From Acetobacter sp. CAG:977 (GTDB lineage Bacteria; Pseudomonadota; Alphaproteobacteria; CAAGCB01; CAG-977): 64,000 bases of DNA. Made by a program: the position numbers and the translations under genes. Positions 40,939 to 50,864 of the stretch are shown here, piece by piece. Position 1 is the stretch's first letter. Every line of letters begins with the position of its first letter. Where the stretch lies: the NCBI GenBank assembly GCA_000434295.1, contig HF994935.1, positions 570,965-634,964 of the forward strand, read 5' to 3'. The notes under the pieces are model-generated. The model had not been told where the DNA came from. It saw only the letters and a program-made list of their open reading frames with translations, and did not search any database.

Positions 40939-43590
40939 ATGCTGGACAAGAATTACAGCCCTGCCGCAGTTGAATCGTCTTGTTACGAAGAATGGGAAAA
41001 ATCAGGGGCATTTGCCTGTGATCCGAATTCAGACAAAGAACCGTATTGCATTATGATTCCGCCTCCGAACGTTACGGGGAATCTGCACATCGGGCATGCA
41101 CTGACGTTTACGCTTCAAGACACGCTGATTCGTTATCAACGCATGAAAGGAAAAGACGTATTGTGGCAACCCGGAACGGATCATGCCGGGATTGCGACTC
41201 AGATGGTTGTAGAACGCCTGTTGGCCAAAGACGGAATTTCCCGCCACGATTTGGGCAGAGAAAAGTTCATAGAAAAAGTATGGGAATGGAAAGCAAAGTC
41301 GGGCGGACAGATTACAAAACAGTTGCGCCGTTTGGGAGCGTCTTTGGATTGGCCGCGCGAACGCTTTACGATGGATGAAGGTCTGTGCCGTGCGGTTCGT
41401 CAGGAATTCGTAACGTTATATAAGGACGGTCTGGTTTATCGGGCGAAACGTTTGGTCAACTGGGATCCGTTTTTGCAAACGGCTATTTCGGATTTGGAAG
41501 TCGAACAGCGCGAAGTCGTCGGCAAGATGTGGTATTTTAAATATCCCGTCGAAAACGATCCGAACCGTTTTATTACAATAGCGACGACGCGTCCCGAAAC
41601 GTTGTTCGGCGATACGGCGGTTGCCGTCAGTGCGGACGACGAACGTTATAAAGATTTAATCGGCAAGAACGTTATTATTCCGATTTGCAATCGTCCGATT
41701 CCTGTTATTGCGGACGAGCACGCGGATCCGACGAAAGGGACGGGTGCGGTAAAGATTACGCCGGCTCACGATTTCAACGACTATGAAGTCGGCAAACGCC
41801 ATAATCTGCCAATGATAAATATATTGGATGCGACGGCTCATTTAAACGAGAACGTTCCCGAAGCATATCAGGGCTTAACGACGGCGGATGCCCGTAAAAA
41901 AGTTCTGGAAGACGTCAAATCTTTAGGATTGTTCGTAAAAGAAGAAGACAATCCGATGACGATACCTTACGGGGATCGTTCGGGCGTTGTCATTGAGCCC
42001 TGGCTGACCGATCAATGGTTTGTCGATGCGCCGAAATTGGCTGTGGAAGCCATTAAAGTCGTTGAAGACGGTCGTTTGAAATTTGTGCCGAAATCATGGG
42101 AAAAGACGTATTTTGAATGGATGCGCAACATTCAGCCGTGGTGCGTTTCGCGCCAGCTGTGGTGGGGGCACCAGATTCCCGTTTGGTACGGGCCGGACGG
42201 ACATTATTTTGTGGAAGAAAACGTTGAACTGGCTCAAGCCGAAGCGGATAAATATTACGGCAAGCACGTTGAATTAAAGCAAGACCCCGATGTTTTCGAT
42301 ACGTGGTTTTCGTCTGGGATTTGGCCGTTTTCGACGTTGGGCTGGCCTGATAAGACCAAAGAACTTGAACGCTATTATCCGACGAACGTTTTGGTTACGG
42401 CGTTTGACATTATCTTTTTCTGGGTCGCCCGAATGGTTATGCTCGGCCTTCATTTTATGAAGGATGTTCCGTTCAGAACGGTCTATATTCATGCGTTGGT
42501 ACGCGACGAACAAGGTCGCAAGATGTCAAAATCCAAAGGCAATGTCGTTGATCCGTTGATATTGGCGGACAAATACGGCGTTGATGCTTTGCGCTTTACG
42601 CTGGCGGCGATGGCGGCTCAGGGGCGCGACGTGTGCATGAGCGAAAGCCGCGTGGAAGGATACCGCAATTTTGTAACAAAGCTGTGGAATGCGGCACGTT
42701 TTTGCGAAATGAACGAATGCAAGCCCGTTGACGGTTTTGATCCGAAGTCCGTTAAGAATCCGCTGAACCGATGGATTATTTCCAAAACGGCGGCGGCAGT
42801 ACGCAAGGCGACGGTTGCTTTGGACGAATACAAGTTCAATGAAGCCGCCGATGCGGGTTATCAATTTACTTGGGGAACGTTCTGCGATTGGTATTTGGAA
42901 TTTGCCAAACCTTTGTTCTACGGAGATGACGAAAGCGTCAAAGCGGAAACGCGTGCGACGGCGGCTTGGGTTTTGGACAGGATTTTAATTCTGTTGCACC
43001 CGATTATGCCGTTTGTAACCGAAGAGCTTTGGGGGAAAATCAGCGACAAACGCCCGCAAAAGCTGATCGTAACGCCTTGGCCTGAGTTAAGCGGATTGGA
43101 AAATCCCGAAGCGGAAGCCGATTTGGATTGGGTTGTGGGCTTGATTACGGCGATACGTTCTTTGCGTTCGGAAATGAACGTCCCCCCTGCGGCAAAGATC
43201 ACAATGTTTTTGCGGGATGCGTCTTCGGTTGAAGCAAAACGGTTGCAGGATTTCAACTTGCTGATACGGACGTTGGCTCGATTGGAAAAGGCCGAGATTT
43301 CCGCTTCTGCGGACGATGCCAAAGGGGCGGCGCAAAGCGTTTTCGGTACGGCGACAATTTTGTTGCCTTTGGCGGGCGTTATTGACGTTGCCAAGGAAAG
43401 CGAACGACTGAACAAAGAAAAAGCAAAGCTTGAAAAAGAAATTGCTTCTCTGGCGGGGCGTTTAAGCAATGAAGGCTTTATCGCCAAAGCTCCCGCAAAC
43501 GTGGTTGAGGAGCAAAAGGCAAGACTTGCGGAAGCCAAAGAGGCCGCCGTAAAAGTCGAAGAGGCTTTAAAGCGTTTGAAAGATCTGTGA
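40939..43590 (+). CDS. valS: Valyl-tRNA synthetase
   Basis: Class I aminoacyl-tRNA synthetase charging tRNA-Val and editing mischarged Thr. 883 residues. PPPNVTGNLHIGHALTFTL carries the HIGH motif, GTDHAGIATQMVVE is a ValS hallmark, the CP1 editing domain shows TTRPETLFGDTAVAV, the KMSKSKGNVVDP loop is intact, and the C-terminal tRNA-binding coiled coil (ESERLNKEKAKLEKEIASL) is present. A strong AAGGAGG precedes the ATG by 9-10 nt. The next gene starts 22 nt downstream and is probably co-transcribed. Confidence 0.97.
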   Translation: MLDKNYSPAAVESSCYEEWEKSGAFACDPNSDKEPYCIMIPPPNVTGNLHIGHALTFTLQDTLIRYQRMKGKDVLWQPGTDHAGIATQMVVERLLAKDGISRHDLGREKFIEKVWEWKAKSGGQITKQLRRLGASLDWPRERFTMDEGLCRAVRQEFVTLYKDGLVYRAKRLVNWDPFLQTAISDLEVEQREVVGKMWYFKYPVENDPNRFITIATTRPETLFGDTAVAVSADDERYKDLIGKNVIIPICNRPIPVIADEHADPTKGTGAVKITPAHDFNDYEVGKRHNLPMINILDATAHLNENVPEAYQGLTTADARKKVLEDVKSLGLFVKEEDNPMTIPYGDRSGVVIEPWLTDQWFVDAPKLAVEAIKVVEDGRLKFVPKSWEKTYFEWMRNIQPWCVSRQLWWGHQIPVWYGPDGHYFVEENVELAQAEADKYYGKHVELKQDPDVFDTWFSSGIWPFSTLGWPDKTKELERYYPTNVLVTAFDIIFFWVARMVMLGLHFMKDVPFRTVYIHALVRDEQGRKMSKSKGNVVDPLILADKYGVDALRFTLAAMAAQGRDVCMSESRVEGYRNFVTKLWNAARFCEMNECKPVDGFDPKSVKNPLNRWIISKTAAAVRKATVALDEYKFNEAADAGYQFTWGTFCDWYLEFAKPLFYGDDESVKAETRATAAWVLDRILILLHPIMPFVTEELWGKISDKRPQKLIVTPWPELSGLENPEAEADLDWVVGLITAIRSLRSEMNVPPAAKITMFLRDASSVEAKRLQDFNLLIRTLARLEKAEISASADDAKGAAQSVFGTATILLPLAGVIDVAKESERLNKEKAKLEKEIASLAGRLSNEGFIAKAPANVVEEQKARLAEAKEAAVKVEEALKRLKDL

Positions 43591-43612
43591 TTTTGCGCGG
43601 GAGAGATAAAAA

Positions 43613-44551
43613 ATGAACGCATATTTTCGTATTGCTGCCTGCATTTTTTTCGCTTCCGCTTTTTCCGCGTCCGATGCGGCGGCGCAACCCGTCGTCGTGA
43701 CCGAAGCGGAAACCGTAGCTTTAAGCTCTGCGACGCCCCGAACGGCGACCGAAACGATGCAGGATTTTATCCGTTCCGAAGAATCCCGCGTTTGTTCCGA
43801 ACTTAAAAAGTTCGCTCGTCAGACGATATTGAAAGACCCCGCCGTTTTAAGCGCGTCTGAAGAACGTGATACATCGGATATGATGGAAGCAGCGGATAAA
43901 TACGCACGCATTTTGGCAAAAGACTTTGATGCCGAATATCTGTTTTATTATCCGAATACGCGCTTTTTTGTCAGAGTGGGGGATAAGAATTATCGCGGCA
44001 GAATGAGGATTCCAGCGGAATTGTCGGAAACGTCTTCTTCTTGTTTTTGGGAACGCCTGCCTTCGGATGACGTTGTGTACAGCGTTCTTTTAAAGCTAAA
44101 GGGAGAAAAGTCAGGCTACATAAAAATATCCAAAGCATTGCCCCGAATGGTCGGTAATTTGCCCGATACGCTCTTCGGTTTCGGAAAAGTCAGAGTTTAT
44201 ACGGCTCTGGATAAAATAGGTCTTAACAAAATGGCGTGGTTTAAAATGCGCCGCCGCGAAGCAAACCCGACGGTCGGAGCCGGATGGTGCACGGCGGAAA
44301 ATTTAGCCTTTTTAAGCTCAATCGGATCAGGAAGAAAACTTGAACCCAAAACGCAAAAGAAAATTCTGTCTTTAATCGATTTAAATCAGGATTTTTCTTA
44401 CGAAGAATTAAATCTGACGGGAGGGACGTTCCCCGTCGTCGGCATTGACGGACAACGTTTGGGGGCGATTGTTTATACGATAACGCCCGAAGAAACGGTT
44501 ATTCCGAAGCTTGAAAGCAAAACACCGAACGAAACGGATGCGAAAAAATAA
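43613..44551 (+). CDS. Secreted protein of unknown function
   Basis: 312 residues with a clear signal peptide (IAACIFFASAFSASDAAAQ). The middle, EYLFYYPNTRFFVRVGDKNYRGR, and the following WERLPSDDVVYSVLLKLKG suggest a mixed alpha/beta sensory-type fold, but no family is recognised. The C-terminal segment FPVVGIDGQRLGAIVYTITPEE resembles a ligand-binding strand pair. Two conserved-looking cysteines. It lies 22 nt after valS and ends at a terminator, so it is at least partly expressed with valS. Periplasmic location is inferred. Confidence 0.65.
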   Translation: MNAYFRIAACIFFASAFSASDAAAQPVVVTEAETVALSSATPRTATETMQDFIRSEESRVCSELKKFARQTILKDPAVLSASEERDTSDMMEAADKYARILAKDFDAEYLFYYPNTRFFVRVGDKNYRGRMRIPAELSETSSSCFWERLPSDDVVYSVLLKLKGEKSGYIKISKALPRMVGNLPDTLFGFGKVRVYTALDKIGLNKMAWFKMRRREANPTVGAGWCTAENLAFLSSIGSGRKLEPKTQKKILSLIDLNQDFSYEELNLTGGTFPVVGIDGQRLGAIVYTITPEETVIPKLESKTPNETDAKK

Positions 44552-44576
44552 AAAAAGGGGAAATCTTCCCCTTTTT
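44552..44576 (+). terminator. Terminator after 43613 gene
   Basis: AAAAAGGGGA (44552-44561) pairs with TCCCCTTTTT (44567-44576) around a 5-nt loop. It separates this gene from htpX. Confidence 0.88.
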
Positions 44577-44630
44577 ATTTTGCCGGAATCACCTTATTTA
44601 TTTTTATATAAACTCAGAAAAAGGAAGAAA

Positions 44631-45608
44631 ATGTTTAAGCGTATCGGTCTGTTTTTAGTTTTAAACTTTGTGGTGTTGATAACGATTTCCGTTTTGGTTC
44701 GGTTGTTGGGCGTTGACCGCTGGCTGACGGCGAACGGGATTGATTATGCTCAATTGATGGCGTTTTCGGCGGTTTGCGGCTTTACGGGTTCGTTTATTTC
44801 TTTGATGATGTCGAAAAGTATTGCCAAAATGACGACGGGGGCATCCGTTATTTCGTCTCCGCGAAATGAAACAGAGGCTTGGCTGCTTTCGACGGTTCGT
44901 GATTTGTCGGACAGAGCAGGGTTAAAAATGCCCGAAGTCGCGATTTATGAAGGGACGCCGAATGCTTTTGCGACGGGAGCCTTTAAAGACGATGCGCTTG
45001 TTGCGGTTTCCACGGGATTGATGCAGGGGATGACGCGCCCTCAGATACGAGCCGTTTTGGCTCATGAGGTTTCTCATATTCGCAACGGCGACATGGTAAC
45101 GATGACGTTATTGCAGGGCGTTTTGAATACGTTTGTGTTCTTTTTTGCCAGAGTAGCCGCATTGTTTTTGCAAAACCGCGGCAGTTCGGACGGAGAACGG
45201 CGTATCGGCGGTTTCAGCTATTATGTTGTTGTTCCCGTTTTTGAGATTTTGTTCGGTATTTTGGCAAGTATTCTGTCATGTGCTTTTTCAAGACATAGAG
45301 AATATCGTGCTGATGCGGGCGCGGCAGAGCTGACGGGACGCCCCGAAGATATGATTGACGCGTTGAGGGCACTCGGACGCATGGAATCCGAACCGTTGCC
45401 CTCTGAAATGAAAGCGTTCGGAATTACGGATTTACCGTCATTTTCGGAATTGTTTTCGACGCATCCGCCTTTGTCATCCCGTATAGAGGCGTTGAGCGGA
45501 CTTTCTTCGGGAAAAACGGAATCTTCCGTCGAGCGGGGAGAACGTCGTCGTTCCACCGGAGGATTATTCGGAGAAGTTAATTCGGACGATCATTCTCCAT
45601 GGTCATAA
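44631..45608 (+). CDS. htpX: Membrane zinc protease HtpX
   Basis: M48 heat-shock protease of the inner membrane that cleaves misfolded membrane proteins. 325 residues from MFKRIGLFLV; upstream in-frame ATGs lie inside the previous gene. Two N-terminal transmembrane segments, then PNAFATGAFKDDALVAVSTGLMQ, the zinc motif AVLAHEVSHIRNGD (His145, Glu146, His149), two more membrane segments, and SRHREYRADAGAAEL with the third ligand Glu. SD AAGGAAG upstream. A GC-rich terminator follows. Gene size and motif order are standard. Confidence 0.95.
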   Translation: MFKRIGLFLVLNFVVLITISVLVRLLGVDRWLTANGIDYAQLMAFSAVCGFTGSFISLMMSKSIAKMTTGASVISSPRNETEAWLLSTVRDLSDRAGLKMPEVAIYEGTPNAFATGAFKDDALVAVSTGLMQGMTRPQIRAVLAHEVSHIRNGDMVTMTLLQGVLNTFVFFFARVAALFLQNRGSSDGERRIGGFSYYVVVPVFEILFGILASILSCAFSRHREYRADAGAAELTGRPEDMIDALRALGRMESEPLPSEMKAFGITDLPSFSELFSTHPPLSSRIEALSGLSSGKTESSVERGERRRSTGGLFGEVNSDDHSPWS

Positions 45609-45627
45609 ACAATGAATTTCATAAATG

Positions 45628-45654
45628 AAAAGCCTCCGAAAAGGAGGCTTTTTT
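45628..45654 (+). terminator. Terminator after htpX
   Basis: AAAAGCCTCC (45628-45637) pairs with GGAGGCTTTT (45643-45652) around GAAAA, followed by Ts. Nearly identical to the terminator at 46360. Confidence 0.9.
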
Positions 45655-45780
45655 ATTGCTCTTTATGAAATGATTAAGTAAATTAAAACGGAAATGCAGG
45701 CATACGTTGCTCTATTAAAACACCATTTAAAACAAAGCTTATCAGACGAGCTGTATAAATAATGAATAACGGAGTTTGAA

Positions 45781-46353
45781 ATGAAGAAATTCTTGTTTTT
45801 TGCCCTATTTCTTTTAAGCGGTTGCGGCACCCTTCTTCATGGAGAACAGCAGAAAATTTTTATCGACAGCCAACCGTCCGGCGTAAAAATATATCACAAT
45901 GGAAAACTTGTAGGAACAACGCCGTGCGATATCATGTTGGAACGAGGACGCTATTCAACACGTCTGTTGGCAAAGTCCGAAGGGTATCATAACCAGTTTA
46001 TTTCTTTGGACAGCACGGTAAGTTCGGGCGGGATTCTTGATATAGTTTCTGCTGTTGCTTCGATTTCCGGAACAACCGGAATTACAACGGATATAGCGAA
46101 TGAATCTTTTTGGGAATATATGCCGAATCAATTTTATATTGATATGGTAAAAATCGGAGAAAACAAAAAAACGACCAAGTTAGCCATGTTTATTACAAAG
46201 AATTACGATAAATTGCAGACGGAAGCCGTTTCGGAAGAGGGGGAAACACTTGATGCTCTGTCGGCATTGACGAAAATGTCGGTGTCCGAGCTTGTTCCGA
46301 TTATCAGAAGCACGACTTATCCGTCAGAACTGGTTAAATATCTTGAACCGTAA
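45781..46353 (+). CDS. Lipoprotein, PEGA-like; paralogue of 61392
   Basis: 190-residue predicted lipoprotein: signal MKKFLFFALFLLSGC with lipobox LSGC (acylated Cys15) and then GTL. The region FIDSQPSGVKIYHNGKLVGTTPCDIMLERG is a PEGA-type beta-sandwich repeat. A helical C-terminal part ends in LTKMSVSELVPII. It shares the LSGCGTL start, the IDSxxxGVxI strand, the TPC turn, the WEYxPxxxYxxM block and the final SSLTKM/SSMTKI helix with the gene at 61392. Unlike that copy it has no long structured leader. It is likely an outer-membrane lipoprotein of unknown role. Confidence 0.75.
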   Translation: MKKFLFFALFLLSGCGTLLHGEQQKIFIDSQPSGVKIYHNGKLVGTTPCDIMLERGRYSTRLLAKSEGYHNQFISLDSTVSSGGILDIVSAVASISGTTGITTDIANESFWEYMPNQFYIDMVKIGENKKTTKLAMFITKNYDKLQTEAVSEEGETLDALSALTKMSVSELVPIIRSTTYPSELVKYLEP

Positions 46354-46359
46354 AAGATG

Positions 46360-46387
46360 AAAAGCCTCCGAAAGGAGGCTTTTTTTT
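46360..46387. terminator. Bidirectional terminator lipoprotein / UDG
   Basis: AAAAGCCTCC (46360-46369) pairs with GGAGGCTTTT (46374-46383), GAAA tetraloop, then Ts. The UDG gene ends inside the T-run on the other strand. Confidence 0.9.
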
Positions 46388-47048
46388 ATCTCATGCTTTT
46401 AATAACGTTGTCCAAAGTCGTAAACATTTCTTTGAACATTTCAGGGGTCAGCTTTCCCGTATTTACGTTATAACGAGAGCTGTGATAGCTGTCGACAAGC
46501 TTAACGGGACGCCCTTTGAACGTCAGGTCGTGAACGGCGGCATGCGCAAATTTAAAAGCGCTTTTCTTTTCTCCGAACGCTGATAACACAGCACCGTGAG
46601 ACACCGTTCCGAGTGCCAAGACGGCTTTTAAATTCGGCATAGAGTTAATTTCCGACTTTAAAAAACGGTTACAAGTATTTGTTTCAGAACCAGTTACTTT
46701 GTTTTCGGGCGGTACGCAACGTACGGCATTCGTCAGCCTAGCATTCGTCAATACAACGCCGTCGTCGGGGCTTGCTTTATATTCGCCCGTCGCATATCCG
46801 AATTCAATCAGCATGCCGTACAAAAGGTTTCCCGCAAAGTCGCCCGTAAAAGGACGCCCCGTCCTGTTGGCTCCTTTTAATCCCGGAGCCAGTCCGACAA
46901 TCAGCAATTCGGCATTTAAGTTGCCGAAAGAAGGGACGGTGGCATTCCAAAACGACGGATAAAGAGCTCTGTTTTTATCAAGAAAAGCCGCCAGCCTCGG
47001 GCATAAGCGGCAATTCTTGTCAGGAGAAAGCGGTAAATCAGGGGACAT
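46386..47048 (-). CDS. Family 5 uracil-DNA glycosylase (UdgB type)
   Basis: Removes uracil and other deaminated bases from DNA. 220 residues from MSPDLPLSPDKNCRLC. The family-5 signature GLAPGLKGANRTGRPFTGDFAGN is clear, and cysteines that could bind the [4Fe-4S] cluster are present (NCRLCPRL; AVRCVPP; TNTCNRF). The C-terminal DSYHSSRYNVNTGKLT carries the conserved His motif. The start could also be 47081, 33 nt upstream. It overlaps the NYN gene by 11 nt on the same strand. Family 5 is better known in actinobacteria and archaea but occurs in many proteobacteria. Confidence 0.88.
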   Translation of the reverse strand: MSPDLPLSPDKNCRLCPRLAAFLDKNRALYPSFWNATVPSFGNLNAELLIVGLAPGLKGANRTGRPFTGDFAGNLLYGMLIEFGYATGEYKASPDDGVVLTNARLTNAVRCVPPENKVTGSETNTCNRFLKSEINSMPNLKAVLALGTVSHGAVLSAFGEKKSAFKFAHAAVHDLTFKGRPVKLVDSYHSSRYNVNTGKLTPEMFKEMFTTLDNVIKSMR

Positions 47049-47658
47049 AATCAGAATTTTCTTCATCCGGTGTTGCGTCATACAAAGCGCTTTGAGCTTT
47101 CAAAACAGCGGGATCAAGCTTTGCACTTTGCGGCGAACGCGAAATATTCGGAGCCAAATCGGACAAATCCGTATAGTGGTCAGCCTGACGGCGCAGTTCG
47201 TCGGCGACCATCGGCGGCTGAGACTGAACCGTGCTGACGACGGTAACGCGAACGCCTTTGCGTTGGACGGCTTCGACCAAGCTTCTAAAGTCGCCGTCGC
47301 CCGAAAATAAAATGGCGTGGTCTATGTTTTCTGCCATTTCCATCAAATCGACAGCCAATTCGATATCCATATTTCCTTTGATTTTTCTGCGTCCCAGAGC
47401 GTCGGTAAATTCTTTTGTCGGCTTTGTAACCATCGTATATCCGTTATAATCCAGCCAATCAACCAACGGACGGATCGGCGAATATTCCTGATCTTCGACC
47501 AGAGCGGTATAGTAAAAGGCGCGGATTAAACGTCCTTTTGTGGAAAAAAAGTCCAAAAGCTTTTTATAGTCAATGTCGAACCCCAACGCCCGTGCGGCGG
47601 CATAAAGGTTTGAACCGTCAATAAACAAAGCGATTTTTTCGCCGGCATAACAACGCAT
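47038..47658 (-). CDS. NYN-domain (LabA/DUF88) putative RNase
   Basis: 206 residues. NYN/PIN-like nuclease fold: KIALFIDGSNLYAAAR (first Asp), KGNMDIELAVDLMEMA (Asp), HAILFSGDGDFRSLVEAV (Asp-x-Asp) and KGVRVTVVST, giving the usual four acidic residues. Members such as LabA and marine/alpha NYN proteins are predicted ribonucleases. Start set at MRCYAGEKIALF with AAGGAAT upstream; the 20 residues before it (to 47718) are not part of the domain. It overlaps the UDG gene by 11 nt, suggesting co-translation of a DNA-repair gene with a predicted RNase. Confidence 0.87.
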   Translation of the reverse strand: MRCYAGEKIALFIDGSNLYAAARALGFDIDYKKLLDFFSTKGRLIRAFYYTALVEDQEYSPIRPLVDWLDYNGYTMVTKPTKEFTDALGRRKIKGNMDIELAVDLMEMAENIDHAILFSGDGDFRSLVEAVQRKGVRVTVVSTVQSQPPMVADELRRQADHYTDLSDLAPNISRSPQSAKLDPAVLKAQSALYDATPDEENSDYVP

Positions 47659-47735
47659 AAAATTATTCCTTTCAATATGTTGTTTATATAAGTATAACGA
47701 AATACAGGATAACGGCAAAAAAGGAAAAATCCAAG

Positions 47736-48224
47736 ATGATTCTTATCGGCACGGGCGGCAATTTGGACAGTTCATTCGGAACGGTGTATCGAACGCTGGA
47801 CAAAGCATTTGAGCTTTTGGAACAACGGGGGTGTTTGATTGAGAAGTGTTCGGGGTGGTATAAAACGGCACCCGTTCCGATTTCGTCTCAGCCTTGGTAT
47901 CATAATCGCGTTTTTTCGATCAAAACGGAACAACGCCCGCAAGAGCTTATAAAGACGTTGCTTGGCGTTGAAGCCGATCTCGGTCGCGTCAGGACGGTTA
48001 AAAACGCCGCAAGAGTCCTTGATTTGGATTTGTTGGCGTATAATGAAGAAATTATAAACGAACCGCCCGAAACGATAGTTCCTCATCCGCGGATGCATTT
48101 GCGGGCATTTGTGCTGTACCCGATGTCCGAGATTGCGCCGGATTGGATACATCCCGTTTTAAAACAAAGCATTTCAGAATTAATTCGCCTTTTACCCGCG
48201 GATCAGGAAATAATAAAAGAATAG
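47736..48224 (+). CDS. folK: HPPK, folate pathway pyrophosphokinase FolK
   Basis: Transfers pyrophosphate from ATP to 6-hydroxymethyl-dihydropterin. 162 residues. Recognised by ILIGTGGNLDSSFG at the start, WYKTAPVPISSQPWYHNRVF, and the signature RVLDLDLLAYNEEIINEPPETIVPHPRMHLRAFVLYPMSEI, here quoted only as RVLDLDLLAYN and PHPRMHLRAFVL. AAAGGAAAAA precedes the ATG. It is divergent from the NYN gene with a ~77-nt gap. Other folate genes are not adjacent. Confidence 0.95.
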   Translation: MILIGTGGNLDSSFGTVYRTLDKAFELLEQRGCLIEKCSGWYKTAPVPISSQPWYHNRVFSIKTEQRPQELIKTLLGVEADLGRVRTVKNAARVLDLDLLAYNEEIINEPPETIVPHPRMHLRAFVLYPMSEIAPDWIHPVLKQSISELIRLLPADQEIIKE

Positions 48225-48306
48225 GCTTGCAATTTCGACAAAAAAAGCAGATATATGCAATATGCCCTAAGGCTGAATCTGTTTATTTTTATCGAGAGAA
48301 AAAGAC

Positions 48307-48678
48307 ATGGCACGCGTTACCGTAGAAGATTGCGTTTTAAAAGTACCCAACCGTTTTGAATTGGTTTTAATGGCTGCCCAGAGGGCGAAAGATATCAGCG
48401 CCGGGGCACCTTTGACGGTTGATCGCGACCGCGATAAAAATCCCGTTGTCGCTTTGCGTGAAATCGCGGAAGAAACGATCAATCTGGATAATTTGGAAAA
48501 TTCGCTGATTTCCGGAATGCAAAAGTTCGTCAAACCCGAAGAAACGGCTTCCGAACAAAACGAAATCAAAGAAGCCGAAGCCGAATTGGCCGCTTTGAAC
48601 GAACAATTTGCGTATGTGAACGATGCTCAGCAGGAAGTCGCTGCCGCCGGTTCTTTCGAGGTTTCCGAAGAACCCTGA
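48307..48678 (+). CDS. rpoZ: RNA polymerase omega subunit
   Basis: Small subunit that helps RNA polymerase assembly and, with Rsh, mediates (p)ppGpp effects. 123 residues: omega core [24 protein letters not shown], then [12 protein letters not shown], and a longer acidic C-terminal extension (~60-123, Glu/Ala-rich), longer than E. coli's 91 residues but usual in Alphaproteobacteria. First gene of the rpoZ-rsh-acpS-lepB-rnc-era-recO-parC run; rsh begins 24 nt later. Confidence 0.94.
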   Translation: MARVTVEDCVLKVPNRFELVLMAAQRAKDISAGAPLTVDRDRDKNPVVALREIAEETINLDNLENSLISGMQKFVKPEETASEQNEIKEAEAELAALNEQFAYVNDAQQEVAAAGSFEVSEEP

Positions 48679-48702
48679 CCTTTTTAGAAAAAGGCGGCAA
48701 AG

Positions 48703-50862
48703 ATGCTCCGACAGTTTGAATTGGTCGAACGGGTCCGTTCTTATGACCCCGATGTTGACGAAGAAGGTCTGGATCGGGCATACGTCTTTGCCGTCAAAAT
48801 GCACGGGTCTCAGAAGCGCGCTTCGGGAGACCCGTACTTTTCCCATCCTGTCGAAGTCGCGGGTATCCTGACGGAATATAAGCTTGATTATGCTTCCATC
48901 GTTACGGCTTTGTTGCACGACACGATTGAAGATACCGCCGCAACCTATGAAGATATCAAAGACCTCTTCGGCGAGGAAATTGCCAAGCTGGTTGAAGGCG
49001 TTACGAAATTAAGCAAGCTTCAGCTTCAGTCCGACCAAACGAAGCAGGCGGAAAATTTCCGCAAGCTTTTGTTGGCGATGTCGGATGACATTCGCGTTTT
49101 GCTGGTCAAGCTGGCAGACCGTCTTCATAATATGCGGACGCTTCACTTTTTCAAAAATCCCGAAAAGCGCCGCCGCATCGCGACGGAAACAATGGAAATC
49201 TATGCGCCTCTGGCCGAGCGCATCGGCATGCAGGAAATGAAAAACGAGCTGGAAGAACTGGCTTTTAAAGAACTGCATCCTGAAGCCTATGAATCCATCA
49301 AAGCCCGTTTGTCTTTTTTGCGCGAGCAGGGTGGGGATTTAGTTTCCCGCATTATTAAAGCCCTTTACGACGATTTGAAGGATTCTGGTATTCAGGTCGA
49401 AATCACGGGGCGCGAAAAAACCCCTTATTCCATTTGGCGCAAAATGCAGCGTCAGAACGCCACGTTTGAACAGCTGTCCGATATTATAGCTTTCCGCATC
49501 ATTGTGCCGACGGTTGCCGACTGTTACCATGTGTTGGGGATAATCCATACGAAATATCCCATGGTTCCCGGGCGCTATAAAGACTACATTTCCACGCCGA
49601 AGCCGAACGGATACAAATCTTTGCATACGGGCGTCATAGGTCCTGAAAAGCACCGTATCGAGATACAAATCAGAACAAAGGAAATGCACGAGATTGCCGA
49701 AATCGGCGTTGCGGCGCATTGGCGTTATAAACAAGGGGATTACAAAACGGACGGTCGCCAGTTCCGTTGGATGCGCGAACTGTTGGACATTATGGAACAG
49801 GCGGATAATCCCGAAGAATTTTTGGAACACACGAAACTGGAAATGTATCAGGATCAGGTGTTCTGTTTTTCTCCGAAAGGGGACTTGATTACGCTGCCCA
49901 AAAACGCTACGCCCGTTGATTTTGCGTATGCGGTTCATTCAGGGGTGGGAAACCGTTGCGTCGGAGCTAAGATTAACGGCAAGATCCGGCCGTTAAGGAC
50001 GATTTTAAATAACGGCGACCAAGTGGAAATTTTAACGTCCAAGACGCAAAATCCGTCTCCGGAATGGGAACGTTTTGTCGTAACGGGCAAAGCCAGAGCT
50101 GCAGTACGCCGTTTTGTACGTGCTCAAAAGCGCGAACAATATCTTGAAGCCGGTCGTCAGATTTTACAGCGCGCTTATAAAAACGAAGGATATGAATATA
50201 CGGACAAGAGCTTGGAAAACGTTTTGTCGAATTTCAAGCAAACGGAAGTCGAAGATTTAATTGCGGCGGTCGGAGAAGGGTTGATACAGGCTTCCGATGT
50301 TGTTGACGCCGTTTTTCCGGGACACAAGTCTCGTTTTGTGCGCGTTGTTGATGCGATTAAGCGTTCGGCAAAGAAAATCAGCGACAAAGTCCCCGATCAT
50401 AAAAAACACGATAATATGCCGATTAACGGTTTAATTCCGGGATTGGCTGTCAATTTTGCAAAATGCTGCCATCCCTTGCCCGGTGACAGGATTGTAGGGA
50501 TTGTAACGACGGGAAAGGGCGTTACCGTTCATACGATAGACTGTGTGACGTTGGAAAAATATTCTGCTGAACCGGAACGTTGGCTGGATATTTCGTGGAA
50601 TGAAGACGTCGTTTCGGAAGAAAGCCATGTTTCCAGAATTCGCTTGGTTTTGGTAAATCAGCCCGGCAGTCTCGGGACACTTTCGACGGTTATTGCAAAG
50701 AATCACGGCAATATCAGCAATCTGAAGATACTGAGCCGAACTGCGGGATTTTTTGAGCTAACCGTGGATATAGAAGTCCGTGACGTCCGCCATTTAAATG
50801 ATATCATGGCAGCATTAAGGGCGTGTCCCGGCATCAGTTCGGTTCGCCGTTCACAGGATTAA
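48703..50862 (+). CDS. rsh: Bifunctional (p)ppGpp synthetase/hydrolase Rsh
   Basis: Makes and degrades the alarmone (p)ppGpp. 719 residues. N-terminal HD hydrolase (~25-180) with the [10 protein letters not shown] histidine and LLHDTIEDT intact, so hydrolysis should be active. Synthetase domain (~235-350) with [16 protein letters not shown] and [20 protein letters not shown]; the RxKD form is that of bifunctional enzymes. TGS domain (~385-450, [26 protein letters not shown]), a linker with [13 protein letters not shown], and a C-terminal ACT domain (~640-715, [20 protein letters not shown]). It is the only such gene in the window. Confidence 0.96.
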   Translation: MLRQFELVERVRSYDPDVDEEGLDRAYVFAVKMHGSQKRASGDPYFSHPVEVAGILTEYKLDYASIVTALLHDTIEDTAATYEDIKDLFGEEIAKLVEGVTKLSKLQLQSDQTKQAENFRKLLLAMSDDIRVLLVKLADRLHNMRTLHFFKNPEKRRRIATETMEIYAPLAERIGMQEMKNELEELAFKELHPEAYESIKARLSFLREQGGDLVSRIIKALYDDLKDSGIQVEITGREKTPYSIWRKMQRQNATFEQLSDIIAFRIIVPTVADCYHVLGIIHTKYPMVPGRYKDYISTPKPNGYKSLHTGVIGPEKHRIEIQIRTKEMHEIAEIGVAAHWRYKQGDYKTDGRQFRWMRELLDIMEQADNPEEFLEHTKLEMYQDQVFCFSPKGDLITLPKNATPVDFAYAVHSGVGNRCVGAKINGKIRPLRTILNNGDQVEILTSKTQNPSPEWERFVVTGKARAAVRRFVRAQKREQYLEAGRQILQRAYKNEGYEYTDKSLENVLSNFKQTEVEDLIAAVGEGLIQASDVVDAVFPGHKSRFVRVVDAIKRSAKKISDKVPDHKKHDNMPINGLIPGLAVNFAKCCHPLPGDRIVGIVTTGKGVTVHTIDCVTLEKYSAEPERWLDISWNEDVVSEESHVSRIRLVLVNQPGSLGTLSTVIAKNHGNISNLKILSRTAGFFELTVDIEVRDVRHLNDIMAALRACPGISSVRRSQD

Positions 50863-50864
50863 AG

